A DNA stretch of 64,000 bases from an uncultured Gammaproteobacteria bacterium (lineage in GTDB: Bacteria > Pseudomonadota > Gammaproteobacteria > Pseudomonadales > Pseudohongiellaceae), in NCBI GenBank assembly GCA_913060695.1, contig CAJXUA010000006.1:62001-126000 (forward strand). The letters are read 5' to 3'. The notes beneath the pieces were generated by a model, which searched no databases, had not been told where the DNA came from, and worked only from the letters and a program-made list of their open reading frames with translations. The translations under genes and the position numbers were made by a program. Shown here one piece after another: positions 35,103-45,676 of the stretch (within the stretch, counting starts at the first letter, position 1; every line of letters begins with the position of its first letter).

Positions 35103-36482
35103 TCAATACTTATAGCTATCAGACTTATAAGGGCCTTCAACAGCTACGTGAATATACTTGGCTTGAGTGGCTGTAAGTTTTGTCAAAACGCCACCGAAGC
35201 CGCCCACCATGAGTGCTGCAACTTCTTCGTCCAAATGCTTAGGCAATACTTCAACCGTGATATTGTCTTTCTTGAACTCAGGCGATAGCCCTGCAAAGTT
35301 TTTCTCGTAAAGATAGATTTGTGCGATCACTTGGTTTGCGAACGAACCATCCATAATGCGTGATGGGTGACCTGTTGCATTGCCGAGGTTAATCAAGCGA
35401 CCTTCGGAGAGCAGGATCAAATAGTTGCCAGCCTCTTTCTCTTGGTCGCCGCGGTAAATCTTGTGAACCTGCGGCTTTACTTCTTCCCACTTCCAGTTCT
35501 TGCGCATAAAGGCGGTATCGATCTCGTTATCGAAGTGACCGATGTTACAGACGATAGCGCCAGACTTAATCGTTTGAAGCATGTTCTTGTCGCAGACATC
35601 GATGTTACCAGTAGTGGTCACGATCAAATCTGTCTTGCCCAGCACTCCGGTATTGATATCTTCAATGCGGCCAGTGTTGTTGCCGTCATTGTAAGGTGAT
35701 ACTACTTCGTAGCCGTCCATGCAGGCCTGCATCGCGCAGATCGGGTCGATCTCGGCGATCTTCACGATCATGCCCTCTTGGCGCAGGCTCTGTGCGGAAC
35801 CTTTACCTACGTCGCCATAACCGATAACCAAGGCGTGCTTGCCAGAGAGCAGCATGTCGGTGCCACGCTTAATGCCGTCGTTTAGGCTGTGGCGACAGCC
35901 GTATTTGTTGTCGTTCTTACTCTTGGTGACAGAATCGTTAACATTGATCGCTGGCACTTTCAGTGTGCCCTCTTCCATCATCTCGATCAGGCGATGCACG
36001 CCAGTAGTTGTCTCTTCGGTAATGCCGCTGATCAAGTCCAACATCTGCGGATACTTGTTGTGCACCATGCCGGTAAGGTCGCCGCCATCGTCGAGGATCA
36101 TATTGGCATCCCATGGCTTGCCATCTTTCAAAATAGTCTGCTCAATACACCACTCGCCCTCTTCTTCTGTCTGTCCTTTCCATGCATATACAGCGATGCC
36201 TTTAGAAGCGATATAGGCCGCGGCGTGATCCTGGGTTGAGAAGATGTTGCATGAAGACCAACGCACTTCCGCGCCTAGCTCGACCAGTGTTTCGATCAGA
36301 ACGGCGGTCTGTACTGTCATGTGGATACAGCCGAGAATCTTGGCATTGGCCAGTGGCTGTGCGGCGCGGTGACGCTCGCGCAAAGACATCAACGCTGGCA
36401 TCTCGGCCTCGGCTAGAACAACTTCTTTTCTGCCGTATTCTGCCAGTTTAATGTCGGCTACTTTGTAGTCTGGTGTGCTCAT
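35103..36482 (-). CDS. ahcY: Adenosylhomocysteinase
   Basis: 459 residues. It hydrolyses S-adenosylhomocysteine to adenosine and homocysteine with tightly bound NAD, in the cytosol. Seen are [36 protein letters not shown] (catalytic Lys and Asp), the Rossmann motif [14 protein letters not shown], and the C-terminal Lys-Tyr-x-Tyr type ending KSDSYKY that contacts NAD of the neighbouring subunit. Follows metK by 65 bp on the same strand. Confidence 0.97.
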   Translation of the reverse strand: MSTPDYKVADIKLAEYGRKEVVLAEAEMPALMSLRERHRAAQPLANAKILGCIHMTVQTAVLIETLVELGAEVRWSSCNIFSTQDHAAAYIASKGIAVYAWKGQTEEEGEWCIEQTILKDGKPWDANMILDDGGDLTGMVHNKYPQMLDLISGITEETTTGVHRLIEMMEEGTLKVPAINVNDSVTKSKNDNKYGCRHSLNDGIKRGTDMLLSGKHALVIGYGDVGKGSAQSLRQEGMIVKIAEIDPICAMQACMDGYEVVSPYNDGNNTGRIEDINTGVLGKTDLIVTTTGNIDVCDKNMLQTIKSGAIVCNIGHFDNEIDTAFMRKNWKWEEVKPQVHKIYRGDQEKEAGNYLILLSEGRLINLGNATGHPSRIMDGSFANQVIAQIYLYEKNFAGLSPEFKKDNITVEVLPKHLDEEVAALMVGGFGGVLTKLTATQAKYIHVAVEGPYKSDSYKY

Positions 36483-36520
36483 TAGTAAATCCTGTTTAGT
36501 CGAATAAAAAAGTTTTTTGA

Positions 36521-36537
36521 GTGACCATTTTGGTCAC
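36521..36537 (-). promoter_or_regulatory. Hairpin in the metK-ahcY intercistronic gap
   Basis: GTGACC-ATTTT-GGTCAC can form a 6-bp stem in the ahcY leader. On the transcribed strand an A-run and then six T residues follow after a short gap. It may be a weak attenuator or a processing site. It does not match the SAH riboswitch. Confidence 0.4.
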
Positions 36538-36547
36538 CGCGAATGAT

Positions 36548-37705
36548 TTAGATACCGGCAGCCTGCTTAAGGGCTTCTGCTCTATCGGTTCGCTCCCAAG
36601 TGAAATTGTCGCCCTCGCGACCGAAGTGACCATATGCTGCAGTAGGCAGGTAAATTGGTCGCAACAGGTCTAGCATTTTGATCAGGCCTTTCGGGCGCAG
36701 TTCGAAATGATCGCGAATGATGGAGACGATGCGCTCCTCGTCAATCTTGCCAGTGCCGAATGTGTCAACGCTGATGGACGTCGGTTCAGCTACGCCAATG
36801 GCATAAGAGAGCTGGATCTCACAACGATCCGCGATTCCAGCAGCTACGATGTTCTTCGCAACATAACGGGCAACATACGCAGCAGAACGGTCGACCTTGG
36901 AAGGATCCTTGCCGGAGAATGCGCCGCCGCCATGTCGTGCCATGCCGCCATAGGTATCAACGATGATCTTACGTCCTGTCAGGCCACAATCTCCGTAGGG
37001 GCCGCCGATAACAAAACGCCCAGTTGGATTGATGAAATACTTAGTGTTCTTGTCGAGCCACTCGGCCGGAAGAACTTTCTTAATGATCTCTTCCATTACC
37101 GCCTCTTTGAGGTCGGCTTGAGAGATGTCTTCACTATGCTGTGTTGACAGCACTACCGCATCGATCGCAACCGGCTTGCCGTTGTCGTAACGGAAGGTGA
37201 TCTGGCTCTTAGCGTCGGGGCGCAGCCAAGGCAGTGTGCCGTCCTTGCGCACTTCAGCCTGGCGCTGTACTAAGCGATGTGAATAGGTAATCGGTGCGGG
37301 CATCAGCACGTCAGTCTCGTTGGAGGCATAGCCGAACATCAAGCCTTGGTCGCCGGCGCCCTGCTCGTGATCTGGTGAGTCGTCAACGCCTTGAGAAATA
37401 TCGGGAGACTGCTTGCCGATCGCGTTGAGTACGGCGCATGAGTGCCCGTCGAAACCCTTGTCGGAATGATCGTAGCCGATGTCGCAGACGAGCTTGCGAG
37501 TGAGCTCCTCGATGTCGACATAGGCTTCAGTTGTCACTTCACCTGCCACGACGACCATGCCGGTCTTGATGAGTGTCTCACAGGCTACACGGGCCTTCGG
37601 GTCTTGCGTGAGAATGGCATCCAGCACCGCATCGGAGATCTGGTCAGCCATTTTATCTGGATGGCCCTCGGAAACGGATTCTGAGGTGAAAAGTGAAGTT
37701 GCCAT
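36548..37705 (-). CDS. metK: S-adenosylmethionine synthetase
   Basis: 385 residues, normal length. It makes S-adenosylmethionine from methionine and [25 protein letters not shown] (ATP site), [12 protein letters not shown] (signature 1) and [16 protein letters not shown] (P-loop-like signature 2) are complete. A Shine-Dalgarno AGGACC-like stretch precedes the ATG. It lies between the ArsR-type regulator and ahcY, all on the minus strand. Confidence 0.97.
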   Translation of the reverse strand: MATSLFTSESVSEGHPDKMADQISDAVLDAILTQDPKARVACETLIKTGMVVVAGEVTTEAYVDIEELTRKLVCDIGYDHSDKGFDGHSCAVLNAIGKQSPDISQGVDDSPDHEQGAGDQGLMFGYASNETDVLMPAPITYSHRLVQRQAEVRKDGTLPWLRPDAKSQITFRYDNGKPVAIDAVVLSTQHSEDISQADLKEAVMEEIIKKVLPAEWLDKNTKYFINPTGRFVIGGPYGDCGLTGRKIIVDTYGGMARHGGGAFSGKDPSKVDRSAAYVARYVAKNIVAAGIADRCEIQLSYAIGVAEPTSISVDTFGTGKIDEERIVSIIRDHFELRPKGLIKMLDLLRPIYLPTAAYGHFGREGDNFTWERTDRAEALKQAAGI

Positions 37706-37769
37706 AAAGAGGTCCTTTTAATCATTGAGTTATTAATGTGTCTAGCGATTGTTCTATCGTCTTGCTAAT

Positions 37770-38762
37770 TCATTGTTTTTGAAACACGCACATTTGAATC
37801 TGGAAACCGTTGCGCAAGCCGAGGTAAACGGTCTGCGCGGCCTGCAATCCGGCCTGCTCGGCCCATTCGTTCATATCATCGACATCGAAGCCAAGCCACA
37901 GGTCGCCGCAGGACTCGCGCACCCAGTCTTGATCGTGCCGAGACAGGTCCACAATCAACAACTTGCCCTGATCATTGAGTAGGCTATGGGCGTGCTGAAA
38001 AGCTTCGTGGGGCGAGGGCAAATGATGCAAGACCATGTCGAACAACACGAGGTCGCAGCGCACTTGCAGCTCGAGCGCCTTATGGGTGTCGCCATGAATG
38101 AAGTGAACGTTGTCTAAGCCCTGCTCTTGCACAGTCTCTTTGGCGAGGTTGAGCATCTCTAGCGCGTTGTCTAGCGCGATCACTTCGTCGAATTGCTGGG
38201 CAAGCACGGCGAGCAACTCGCCCTGTCCTGGACCAACTTCCATAACTCGGTGCTGTGCATTGAGCTCCAGCTCTCGTAGCAGATCTAACAGGCCGGTCAT
38301 GTATTGACTGTGTTCGGCGATCAAGCCTTGCTTCTCGCGGAACTTGTCGGAGAAGCGTGTAAAGAATTGTAGCGATTGCTCTGAGCGCTCTTGCTGCACG
38401 AGGTTAAGACTGGCGATGCGGGCCTCGCCCAGAGCAATCTTGTCGATGGCGTCGAAGGCGCTCTTCTTGAACTCATAATGAGGGTCGTCTGCTGTCAGAA
38501 GGGGGCGACGATAGAAGATGGTATTGCCTTCACGGCGAGTAGACGCAAGGCCGGCAGTAGCGAGAATCTTAAGATGGTGACTAAGGGCGGACTGGCGAAT
38601 GTCGAGAATTCGACAGATTTCGAGCACGCCGAAGGAGCTGACGCGCAGTAAACGCAGGATCTCAAGGCGCAAGCCATCGGCCAGAGCCTTGCAGAGAGTG
38701 GTTAGCTCATCGGCCTGCTCTTGCTGTGTGTTGCGCTGTTCTCTGACTGCGGTGAGAGTCAC
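37770..38762 (-). CDS. ArsR-type regulator fused to a SAM-dependent methyltransferase domain (SahR-like)
   Basis: 330 residues. An ArsR winged helix fills about 15-100 (LCKALADGLRLEILRLL, ICRILDIRQSALSHHLKILATAGLASTRREGN). A class I methyltransferase fold follows (about 150-320; VMEVGPGQGELLAVLA, IALDNA, CDLVLFDMVLHHLP). This fusion, beside metK-ahcY-metF, matches SahR, a proteobacterial repressor of the methionine cycle that responds to S-adenosylhomocysteine; the methyltransferase domain probably serves as sensor. GTG start 38760-38762. A long palindrome lies 53 bp upstream and is the likely operator. Ligand and regulon are inferred from family and neighbours. Confidence 0.88.
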   Translation of the reverse strand: MTLTAVREQRNTQQEQADELTTLCKALADGLRLEILRLLRVSSFGVLEICRILDIRQSALSHHLKILATAGLASTRREGNTIFYRRPLLTADDPHYEFKKSAFDAIDKIALGEARIASLNLVQQERSEQSLQFFTRFSDKFREKQGLIAEHSQYMTGLLDLLRELELNAQHRVMEVGPGQGELLAVLAQQFDEVIALDNALEMLNLAKETVQEQGLDNVHFIHGDTHKALELQVRCDLVLFDMVLHHLPSPHEAFQHAHSLLNDQGKLLIVDLSRHDQDWVRESCGDLWLGFDVDDMNEWAEQAGLQAAQTVYLGLRNGFQIQMCVFQKQ

Positions 38763-38795
38763 TAATTACTACTCTAATCTATAAATGAAGGGCGA

Positions 38796-38838
38796 CTATA
38801 TCAGCAATAAAAATCTATATCAAAATAAATTGATATAG
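38796..38838. promoter_or_regulatory. Candidate operator of the SahR-like regulator
   Basis: A perfect 9-bp inverted repeat, CTATATCAA (38815-38823) and TTGATATAG (38830-38838), has a 6-bp spacer. A further half site CTATATCA lies at 38796-38803, in direct repeat with the left arm. It is placed where the regulator's promoter should be. Confidence 0.65.
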
Positions 38839-38888
38839 AAATCTGTAGGCCCGCCTTTCTATCCTAATCTAGATAGAAACCGCTGACT

Positions 38889-38999
38889 GTGGGAGCTTGC
38901 CCTGCAAGCGATTGGGTGCGATTGGGTGCGATTGGGTGCGATTGGTGGGGATCAGTGGAAGATTCAGGCTGATCGCCTGCAGGGCAGGCTCCTACAGGC
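38889..38999. repeat. REP/BIME-like palindrome with internal tandem repeat
   Basis: Outer arms GGGAGCTTGCCCTGCAAGCG and CGCCTGCAGGGCAGGCTCCT are inverted relatives of the other copies. The spacer has ATTGGGTGCG three times in tandem (38911-38940) and a fourth, broken copy, then GTGGAAGATTCAGG as in other spacers. Confidence 0.85.
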
Positions 39000-39035
39000 A
39001 GCGAGTCACTCCAATGTGGAGAGAAACCGCCCAAT

Positions 39036-39140
39036 TGTAGGAGCGGGCTTGCCCGCGAAAGACTTGCCTCTCTACAGATCTTCATCAATCGCACCCTATT
39101 CGCGGGCAAGCCCCCCATGAATAGGGCAAGCGCTCCTACT
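39036..39140. repeat. REP/BIME-like palindrome upstream of tkt
   Basis: Left arm GGAGCGGGCTTGCCCGCGAA and right arm starting TTCGCGGGCAAGCCCCCCAT. The spacer carries CAGATCTTCATCAATCGCAC, the reverse complement of the spacer motif in the 17219 and 32951 copies, so this element is in the opposite orientation. Confidence 0.87.
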
Positions 39141-39277
39141 GGTTTTGCCATGCCCAAACCTGATTGAAACCGTTGTTGGGAAGGAAAATAAGAGACATGC
39201 GAGTAGCATATTCCGGCGAGGTGCGGGAAAATAGCGGGCCTTGTAGACCCCTCAGCCCAAGACAGGAGCTAACTCAG

Positions 39278-41284
39278 ATGTCCAGCAGTGTCCCCTCGCG
39301 CAGAGATTGTGCCAACGCTATTCGCGCCCTCAGTATGGATGCCGTCCAGAAAGCCAATTCCGGACATCCCGGTGCTCCCATGGGCATGGCCGATATTGCG
39401 CAAGTACTCTGGACGGACTTTCTGAATCATAGTCCCGTCAATCCCAATTGGATGAATCGCGACCGTTTCGTCATGTCCAATGGTCATGGCTCTATGCTCG
39501 TGTACTCCCTATTGCACCTGACCGGTTATGACGTCTCTATCGATGAGATCAAGAATTTCCGCCAGCTGCACTCCAAGACCCCTGGTCACCCCGAGCTCGG
39601 TTATACACCAGGCGTAGAGACCACTACTGGTCCGTTGGGACAAGGTCTGGCCAACGGTGTTGGTATGGCGATCGCCGAGAAGACCCTAGCTGCACAGTTC
39701 AATCGTCCCGAGCATGACGTCATCGATCACTACACCTATGTGTTCGCCGGCGACGGTTGTCTGATGGAGGGAATCTCCCACGAAGTCTGCTCACTCGCGG
39801 GCACTCTGGCATTGGCTAAATTAATCGTCTTTTACGACGACAACGGTATCTCGATTGACGGTGATGTCGAGGGTTGGTTTACCGACGATACAACTAAGCG
39901 TTTCGACTCCTACGGTTGGCAGGTGTTGGCCGTAGATGGCCATAACCCAGAGCAGATAGCAGAAGCTATAAAGTCGGCGCAGGCTGACACGAAGCGCCCT
40001 ACGATTATTCGCTGTAAAACAGTGATCGGCTTCGGTGCTCCCACTAAGCAAGGTACCTCTGGCGTACACGGCTCGCCTCTGGGAGATGCAGAGATTGCCG
40101 CTACGCGCGAAGCATTAGGCTGGGCCTATGGCGCCTTCGAAGTGCCAGAGTCTATCTACGGGGCATGGGATGGTCGCGAGAAGGGTTTCGCTGCCGAGTC
40201 CGCCTGGAAGGAAAAACTGGTTCGCTACGAAGAGGAGCATCCAGTGCTGGCGATGGAGTTGGTCCGCCGCTTGAAAAGCCAATTGCCTAGTCACTTCGGT
40301 AAGAAGGCGCAGGAATATGTACTGGCCTGTCAGGAGAAGGCAGAGAAGATCGCGAGCCGCAAGGCCTCGCAGAATTGTCTCTCGGCTTTCGGTCAATTGC
40401 TGCCCGAGATGATAGGGGGCTCTGCGGATCTTGCGGGGTCCAATCTAACTGTTTGGTCTGGCAGCACGCCAATCACTGAAAGCGCCGATGGCAACTATAT
40501 TAATTACGGTGTACGCGAGTTCGGTATGAGCGCCATCATGAATGGTATCGCCTTACACGGGGGCTTCATCCCCTACGGCGGCACCTTCTTGATCTTCATG
40601 GAATACGCGCGCAACGCAGTGCGTATGGCTGCATTGATGAAGCAGCATTGTGTATTCGTCTATACCCACGACTCTATCGGTCAGGGTGAAGACGGCCCTA
40701 CGCATCAGCCGATAGAGCAGTTAGCGACTCTGCGCATCACTCCCAATATGTCCGTCTGGCGCCCCTGCGATGCAGTAGAGACAGCCGTTTCTTGGAAGGC
40801 TGCAATCGAGCGAAGCGCGGGCCCTACATCGCTGGTTTTCTCTCGACAGAATCTTGCACATCAGTCACGCACGGCGGAGCAAGTCGCTGCCATTGCGCGC
40901 GGTGCCTATGTGTTAAAGGACTGCGAAGGCACGCCAGAGCTGCTGATCATTGCAACGGGCTCCGAGGTGGAGATCTGTGTAGATGCAGTAACACAGTTGC
41001 AGGCCAAGGGTATTAAAGCCCGATTGGTTTCTATGCCATCTACGGATGTATTCGAGGCGCAAGACGACGCCTATCGCGAGAGTGTGCTTCCTTCTAGTGT
41101 GCGCGCTCGTGTTGCTGTTGAAGCTGCTGCTGCCGACTATTGGTATAAGTATGTAGGTCTAGACGGTAAAGTCATCGGCATGCGCAGCTTCGGCGAGTCC
41201 GCTCCTGGGCCGGTATTGATGAAAGAGTTCGGCTTCACGGCAGAGAATGTGGTGGCTACGGCCACGCAGCTGTGCAAGAAATAG
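39278..41284 (+). CDS. tkt: Transketolase
   Basis: 668 residues from ATG 39278, preceded by AGGAG at 39264-39268; the frame is open to 39164 but the extra codons do not fit the family. Thiamine diphosphate enzyme of the pentose phosphate and Calvin-type sugar shuffles. Seen are [34 protein letters not shown], the TPP motif [18 protein letters not shown], and [24 protein letters not shown] in the pyrimidine domain. First gene of a tkt-epd-pgk-fba set. Confidence 0.96.
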   Translation: MSSSVPSRRDCANAIRALSMDAVQKANSGHPGAPMGMADIAQVLWTDFLNHSPVNPNWMNRDRFVMSNGHGSMLVYSLLHLTGYDVSIDEIKNFRQLHSKTPGHPELGYTPGVETTTGPLGQGLANGVGMAIAEKTLAAQFNRPEHDVIDHYTYVFAGDGCLMEGISHEVCSLAGTLALAKLIVFYDDNGISIDGDVEGWFTDDTTKRFDSYGWQVLAVDGHNPEQIAEAIKSAQADTKRPTIIRCKTVIGFGAPTKQGTSGVHGSPLGDAEIAATREALGWAYGAFEVPESIYGAWDGREKGFAAESAWKEKLVRYEEEHPVLAMELVRRLKSQLPSHFGKKAQEYVLACQEKAEKIASRKASQNCLSAFGQLLPEMIGGSADLAGSNLTVWSGSTPITESADGNYINYGVREFGMSAIMNGIALHGGFIPYGGTFLIFMEYARNAVRMAALMKQHCVFVYTHDSIGQGEDGPTHQPIEQLATLRITPNMSVWRPCDAVETAVSWKAAIERSAGPTSLVFSRQNLAHQSRTAEQVAAIARGAYVLKDCEGTPELLIIATGSEVEICVDAVTQLQAKGIKARLVSMPSTDVFEAQDDAYRESVLPSSVRARVAVEAAAADYWYKYVGLDGKVIGMRSFGESAPGPVLMKEFGFTAENVVATATQLCKK

Positions 41285-41327
41285 AGGCAGCTTTTACGCA
41301 GGTTTAGCCCCCTGACTTGAGAAATAT

Positions 41328-42365
41328 ATGGCTTACCGTATTGCGATAAATGGCTATGGTCGAATCGGGCGTTGCGTGCTGCGGGCCTTGCAGGAATCCC
41401 ATGCGCACCCCGAATTAAGCATCGTCGCGATCAATGATCTAACCGATACTAATTCCTTAGTTTATTTGACTAAGTATGACAGCACCCACGGTCGCTTTCC
41501 GGGGGTGGTGCAGAGCCGCGACAATACGCTTGTCATCGATGACAATGAGATCGCAGTGTTCTCGGAAGCATCAATTGGGCGCTTACCGTGGCAAGACTTA
41601 GAGATCGATCTGGTGATGGAATGCACCGGATCGTTCTCTGATAGGCCTACCGCCGCACAACACTTAGAGAGTGGTGCAAAGCGAGTATTGTTCTCACACC
41701 CTGCACAGAGCGATGTCGACGCCACCGTAATCTACGGTGTAAACCACGATAGCTTGCGTTCTGAGCATAAAATTATCTCCAATGCATCGTGTACAACCAA
41801 TTGTGTTGTGCCAGTGATTCAATGTCTCGACGAGCATTTTGGAATCGAGAATGGCGTGATCACGACTATTCACTCCGCGATGAACGATCAGCCGGTGATC
41901 GATGCGTTTCATCATCATGACTTGCGCAAGACGCGAAGCGCGGTGCAGTCGATTATTCCGGTGAATACGGAGATCGATAAAGGCATTGGTCGCATCCTCC
42001 CCCATCTGAATGGTCGCTTCGCAGCACAGGCGATGCGGGTGCCTACCGTCAACGTTTCAGCAATCGATCTTACCGTTACACTAAACGCAGACGTCAGTGT
42101 CGAGTCGGTGAACGCGGCTATCCGTGCAGGCGCCTTGAAATCTCTACCCTTAGTGCTTGCCTGCACCGACGAACCACTGGCATCCTGTGATTTCAATCAC
42201 GACCCGCGTTCTGCAATAGTAGACCTAAGCCAGACTCGGGTTAGTGGTACGCGTCTAGTGAAGGTGTTGGCGTGGTTCGACAACGAATGGGCTTTCGCAA
42301 ATAGAATGCTCGATGTGGCTGAATTGATTCGCAAGCTAGAACTCAAAGGTAACTCAAAGCAATGA
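41328..42365 (+). CDS. epd: D-erythrose-4-phosphate dehydrogenase (Epd-like GAPDH family)
   Basis: 345 residues. NAD-binding [15 protein letters not shown], active-site Cys in [13 protein letters not shown] and catalytic His in [15 protein letters not shown]. The [12 protein letters not shown] form and the place between tkt and pgk fit erythrose-4-phosphate dehydrogenase, which feeds pyridoxal phosphate synthesis, rather than glycolytic GapA. A gap-like role cannot be excluded from sequence. Its stop overlaps the pgk ATG by 4 bp (ATGA), so translation is coupled. Confidence 0.9.
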   Translation: MAYRIAINGYGRIGRCVLRALQESHAHPELSIVAINDLTDTNSLVYLTKYDSTHGRFPGVVQSRDNTLVIDDNEIAVFSEASIGRLPWQDLEIDLVMECTGSFSDRPTAAQHLESGAKRVLFSHPAQSDVDATVIYGVNHDSLRSEHKIISNASCTTNCVVPVIQCLDEHFGIENGVITTIHSAMNDQPVIDAFHHHDLRKTRSAVQSIIPVNTEIDKGIGRILPHLNGRFAAQAMRVPTVNVSAIDLTVTLNADVSVESVNAAIRAGALKSLPLVLACTDEPLASCDFNHDPRSAIVDLSQTRVSGTRLVKVLAWFDNEWAFANRMLDVAELIRKLELKGNSKQ

Positions 42366-43540
42366 CTATATTGAGAATGCAGGATTTAGATCTGAGTGAT
42401 AAGCGAGTATTGATTCGCGAGGATCTGAACGTTCCCATTAAAGGTGGCGTCATCGCCAACGACACTCGAATCGCCGCGGCGATCCCAAGCATTGCCTTAG
42501 CGCGAAGCTTGGGTGCTAAAGTGATTATCATGTCCCATCTTGGGCGCCCCAGTGAGGGTAAGCCTATAACAGAGCAACTAGAAGCTTCACTTGCGCCTGT
42601 GGCCGAGCATATGGCAAAGCTACTTGGCTGCAAGGTAAGGCTGTGTCAGGACTATATTGATGTGCCGGGCAACGCCCAGCCACAGGGCGACGAAGTCGTA
42701 TTGCTAGAGAATGTGCGTGTTAATCTCGGTGAGAAGGACAACGCTGACGAATTGGCGAAGCTCTATGCGGCGCTGTGTGATGTGTTCGTGATGGATGCAT
42801 TCGGCACTGCACATCGTGCTCAAGCCAGTACCCATGGGGTCGCGAAATTCGCTCCAACCGCCTGCGCGGGTCCGCTGCTTGGCAATGAGCTCGATGCCCT
42901 CGAATTAGCGTTGAAAAGCCCAGAGCGTCCGATGTTGGCAATCGTTGGCGGTGCGAAGGTGTCCAGCAAGCTTCAAGTATTGGAGAGTCTGGCAACTATC
43001 GTGGATCAACTGATTGTGGGTGGAGGCATTGCGAATACATTCCTATTGGCTGCTGGTTACAATGTAGGCAAGTCACTAGTCGAGCGAGACCTCGTGGACA
43101 CTGCTAAGCAATTAATGCAGAAGACCAATATTCCTATGCCGGTGGATGTGGTCGTGGCTAAGGAATTTTCGGCAGATGCTCAGGCGACTATCAAGAAAGT
43201 TGCCGACGTAGCAGACGACGATATGATTCTCGATATCGGCCCTGATACGGCAGCAGCTTTCACGAAAATCATTGCAGAAATGAAGACTATTATCTGGAAT
43301 GGCCCTGTTGGTGTCTTCGAGTTTGATAATTTTGCGAAGGGCACGCAAGCTGTGGCAGAAGCGGTAGCGGCGAACAAGGGTTTCTCCATCGCGGGCGGTG
43401 GTGAGACGATCTCCGCGATCGATAAATTCGAAGTCACGTCAGATATTTCCTATATCTCTACCGGTGGTGGGGCCTTCTTGGAGTTCGTGCAGGGTGAAAC
43501 ATTGCCCGCAGTGCAAATACTGGATGAGATGGGCAAATAG
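42362..43540 (+). CDS. pgk: Phosphoglycerate kinase
   Basis: 392 residues. It transfers phosphate from 1,3-bisphosphoglycerate to [67 protein letters not shown] and [15 protein letters not shown] cover the substrate and nucleotide sites. It starts within the epd stop (ATGA). Confidence 0.97.
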   Translation: MTILRMQDLDLSDKRVLIREDLNVPIKGGVIANDTRIAAAIPSIALARSLGAKVIIMSHLGRPSEGKPITEQLEASLAPVAEHMAKLLGCKVRLCQDYIDVPGNAQPQGDEVVLLENVRVNLGEKDNADELAKLYAALCDVFVMDAFGTAHRAQASTHGVAKFAPTACAGPLLGNELDALELALKSPERPMLAIVGGAKVSSKLQVLESLATIVDQLIVGGGIANTFLLAAGYNVGKSLVERDLVDTAKQLMQKTNIPMPVDVVVAKEFSADAQATIKKVADVADDDMILDIGPDTAAAFTKIIAEMKTIIWNGPVGVFEFDNFAKGTQAVAEAVAANKGFSIAGGGETISAIDKFEVTSDISYISTGGGAFLEFVQGETLPAVQILDEMGK

Positions 43541-43612
43541 GCCAGCTTAAGAATTAGCTATAGAAAAATTTAACAATTCAATTATGCAGACTAACAGGAC
43601 ACGAGGTAGCAA

Positions 43613-44650
43613 ATGGCATTAATTAGTTTACGTCAACTTCTAGATCATGCGGCGGAGCACGGTTACGGTGTGCCCGCTTTCAATGTAAACAATCTCGAAC
43701 AAGTTCGCGCCATTATGGAAGCGGCTGATGAGGTAAATAGTCCTGTGATTCTTCAGGCCTCTGCTGGTGCACGTAAGTACGCTGGGTCGAATTTCTTGAA
43801 GCATTTGATTCAAGCTGCCATCGAAGAGTTTCCTCATATTCCAATCGTGATGCATCAAGATCACGGCGTCTCTCCGGCGGTTTGTCAGCGTTCTATCCAG
43901 CTAGGCTTTTCATCTGTAATGATGGACGGCTCATTGGGTGAGGACGGCAAAACCCCGAAAGACTACGACTACAACGTAGGTGTAACCAAGCTGACTGTTG
44001 CCATGGCGCACGCCTGTGGCGTTTCGGTGGAAGGCGAGATTGGCTGCTTAGGTTCTCTAGAGACAGGCATGGCCGGTGAAGAAGACGGAATTGGCGCAGA
44101 GGGCGTTCTGTCGATGGACCAGATGCTGACAGACCCGGAAGAGGCCGCGCGCTTCGTCGAGGATACTGGAGTTGATGCGCTCGCCATCGCAGTTGGCACT
44201 AGCCACGGCGCGTATAAATTTAGTCGCCCACCTACAGGCGACACCTTGGCGATCGCTCGCATCCGTGAAATTCATCTACGCATCCCCAATACTCATTTGG
44301 TAATGCATGGTTCCTCTTCGGTGCCTCAAGAATGGCTCGCTGTCATCAATCAATACGGCGGTGAGATTCCCGAGACCTATGGCGTGCCAATTGCCGAAAT
44401 TCAAGAAGGCATTCGTCACGGCGTGCGCAAAGTGAATATCGACACAGACCTTCGCCTAGCATCCACTGGCGCTGTGCGAAAATTCCTTGCGGAGAACAAG
44501 TCTGAGTTTGACCCGCGTAAATTCTTAATCCCGACTATCAAGGCAATGAAGTCCGTCGTGATTCAACGCCTAGAGGCGTTCGGTACCGCTGGACAAATTT
44601 CGACTATCGGAAAGGTTTATAGCCTGGAGCAAATGGCCGAGCGCTATTAA
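43613..44650 (+). CDS. fba: Fructose-bisphosphate aldolase, class II
   Basis: 345 residues, Zn-dependent (Calvin-cycle subtype length and start [19 protein letters not shown]). [16 protein letters not shown], the metal-binding HQDHG ([10 protein letters not shown]), [19 protein letters not shown] and [10 protein letters not shown] are complete. GAGG precedes ATG 43613. Last core gene of the tkt-epd-pgk-fba set; no terminator stands in the short gap after it, but see the hairpin at 44820. Confidence 0.96.
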   Translation: MALISLRQLLDHAAEHGYGVPAFNVNNLEQVRAIMEAADEVNSPVILQASAGARKYAGSNFLKHLIQAAIEEFPHIPIVMHQDHGVSPAVCQRSIQLGFSSVMMDGSLGEDGKTPKDYDYNVGVTKLTVAMAHACGVSVEGEIGCLGSLETGMAGEEDGIGAEGVLSMDQMLTDPEEAARFVEDTGVDALAIAVGTSHGAYKFSRPPTGDTLAIARIREIHLRIPNTHLVMHGSSSVPQEWLAVINQYGGEIPETYGVPIAEIQEGIRHGVRKVNIDTDLRLASTGAVRKFLAENKSEFDPRKFLIPTIKAMKSVVIQRLEAFGTAGQISTIGKVYSLEQMAERY

Positions 44651-44673
44651 GTCATACTGCAACGAGGCACTAG

Positions 44674-45654
44674 GTGAGTCGCATTATGTTCAACATCAAT
44701 GATGCACAAGTGCTTCGCGACAGTCTGCCGGAATTAGATCTCAAGGCGTCGTTGCCAATCGGTGGCAACGTCTCGAATTATCTGCAATTTTACGGGCTCG
44801 ATGTTGAGTCTCTTTGCCCTAAAAACGCCCATGACATTCACCATGCCATGGGCGTTTTTACGAGCGCAGGTTTTCGCGTAGCTTGCCATTACTATGCCCC
44901 GCCTCCAGAACTAATAGAAGGCACGGTGATTCTGGTGCACGGCTACTATGACCACGTTGGCCTGTACACGCATCTGCTGCGCTACTGCCTCGCGCGTAAC
45001 CTAGCTGTCTTCGCATACGACTTGCCCGGGCACGGACTGTCCAGTGGTGCCCCCGCGGCTATAGACACATTCGCTCAATATACCGAAGTGTTTAGTGACT
45101 GTTTGCAGAAGGCGCGCAGCGTTCAAGGCGACAAACCTCTCCATGTACTGGCTCAGAGCACGGGGGGTGCGATAGTGATGGATTTCTGCCTACTGCGGTG
45201 TGCGCAAAGTCAGCAGCAAACAGGCAATATAGTGCTGCTCGCACCGTTAGTGCGGCCTGTGTCTTGGCGGCGAGGTAGCATGACTTATGCGGTTGTGCGG
45301 CGCTTCGTAAAGGCAATCAAGCGCAGTTTTGCCATCAACAGCCACGATGCAAAATTCTTGCATTTCCTGAGTGAAAGCGACCCATTGCAGTGTCGATTAC
45401 TCCCAGTAGCATGGGTTGGCGCTTTGAAGAACTGGCTGGCGGAGTTTGAGCGTTATCAGGTCTGTAATAAGGCGCTAACAGTAGTTCAGGGAACTGGCGA
45501 TACAACAGTCGATTGGCGCTACAACCTAAAAAGAATCAAAGAGAAATTCCCCGAATCCGAAGCTGTGATTTTGCAGCAAGCGCGCCACCATCTGGCTAAT
45601 GAGAGCCAGGAGATTCGTGACGCGCTATGCAAGGAGCTTGATCAACACCTATAG
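44674..45654 (+). CDS. Alpha/beta-hydrolase (lysophospholipase/monoacylglycerol lipase-like)
   Basis: 326 residues from GTG 44674; ATG 44686 is an alternative. ILVHGYYDHVGLYTHLLRY gives the oxyanion HGxx region; AYDLPGHGLSSG follows; the nucleophile elbow is LAQSTGG, an AxSxG variant of GxSxG; a late His in QQARHHLANES may complete the triad. The best match by pattern is the serine aminopeptidase S33/lysophospholipase group. Substrate unknown. It starts 23 bp after fba and contains a strong hairpin in its 5' part. Confidence 0.85.
   Translation: MSRIMFNINDAQVLRDSLPELDLKASLPIGGNVSNYLQFYGLDVESLCPKNAHDIHHAMGVFTSAGFRVACHYYAPPPELIEGTVILVHGYYDHVGLYTHLLRYCLARNLAVFAYDLPGHGLSSGAPAAIDTFAQYTEVFSDCLQKARSVQGDKPLHVLAQSTGGAIVMDFCLLRCAQSQQQTGNIVLLAPLVRPVSWRRGSMTYAVVRRFVKAIKRSFAINSHDAKFLHFLSESDPLQCRLLPVAWVGALKNWLAEFERYQVCNKALTVVQGTGDTTVDWRYNLKRIKEKFPESEAVILQQARHHLANESQEIRDALCKELDQHL
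44820..44860 (+). terminator. Intragenic terminator-like hairpin in the hydrolase gene
   Basis: TAAAAACGCCCATG (44820-44833) and CATGGGCGTTTTTA (44847-44860) form a perfect 14-bp stem with a 13-base loop. The 3' arm ends in five T residues, as in an intrinsic terminator whose stem extends into the A/T tract. It lies about 150 bases into the coding sequence, which remains open. It may set how much of the fba transcript reaches the hydrolase. Confidence 0.7.
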
Positions 45655-45676
45655 CCCTATCTGACGTAGTTAGCTG

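Noticed and set aside
36483-36547. SAH riboswitch before ahcY
   Set aside because: The leader is too short and lacks the conserved SAH-riboswitch core; only a simple hairpin is present.
34985-39140. Repeated palindromes considered as a CRISPR array
   Set aside because: Copies are scattered in different intergenic gaps, vary in arm sequence and lack regular unique spacers or cas genes; REP/BIME fits better.
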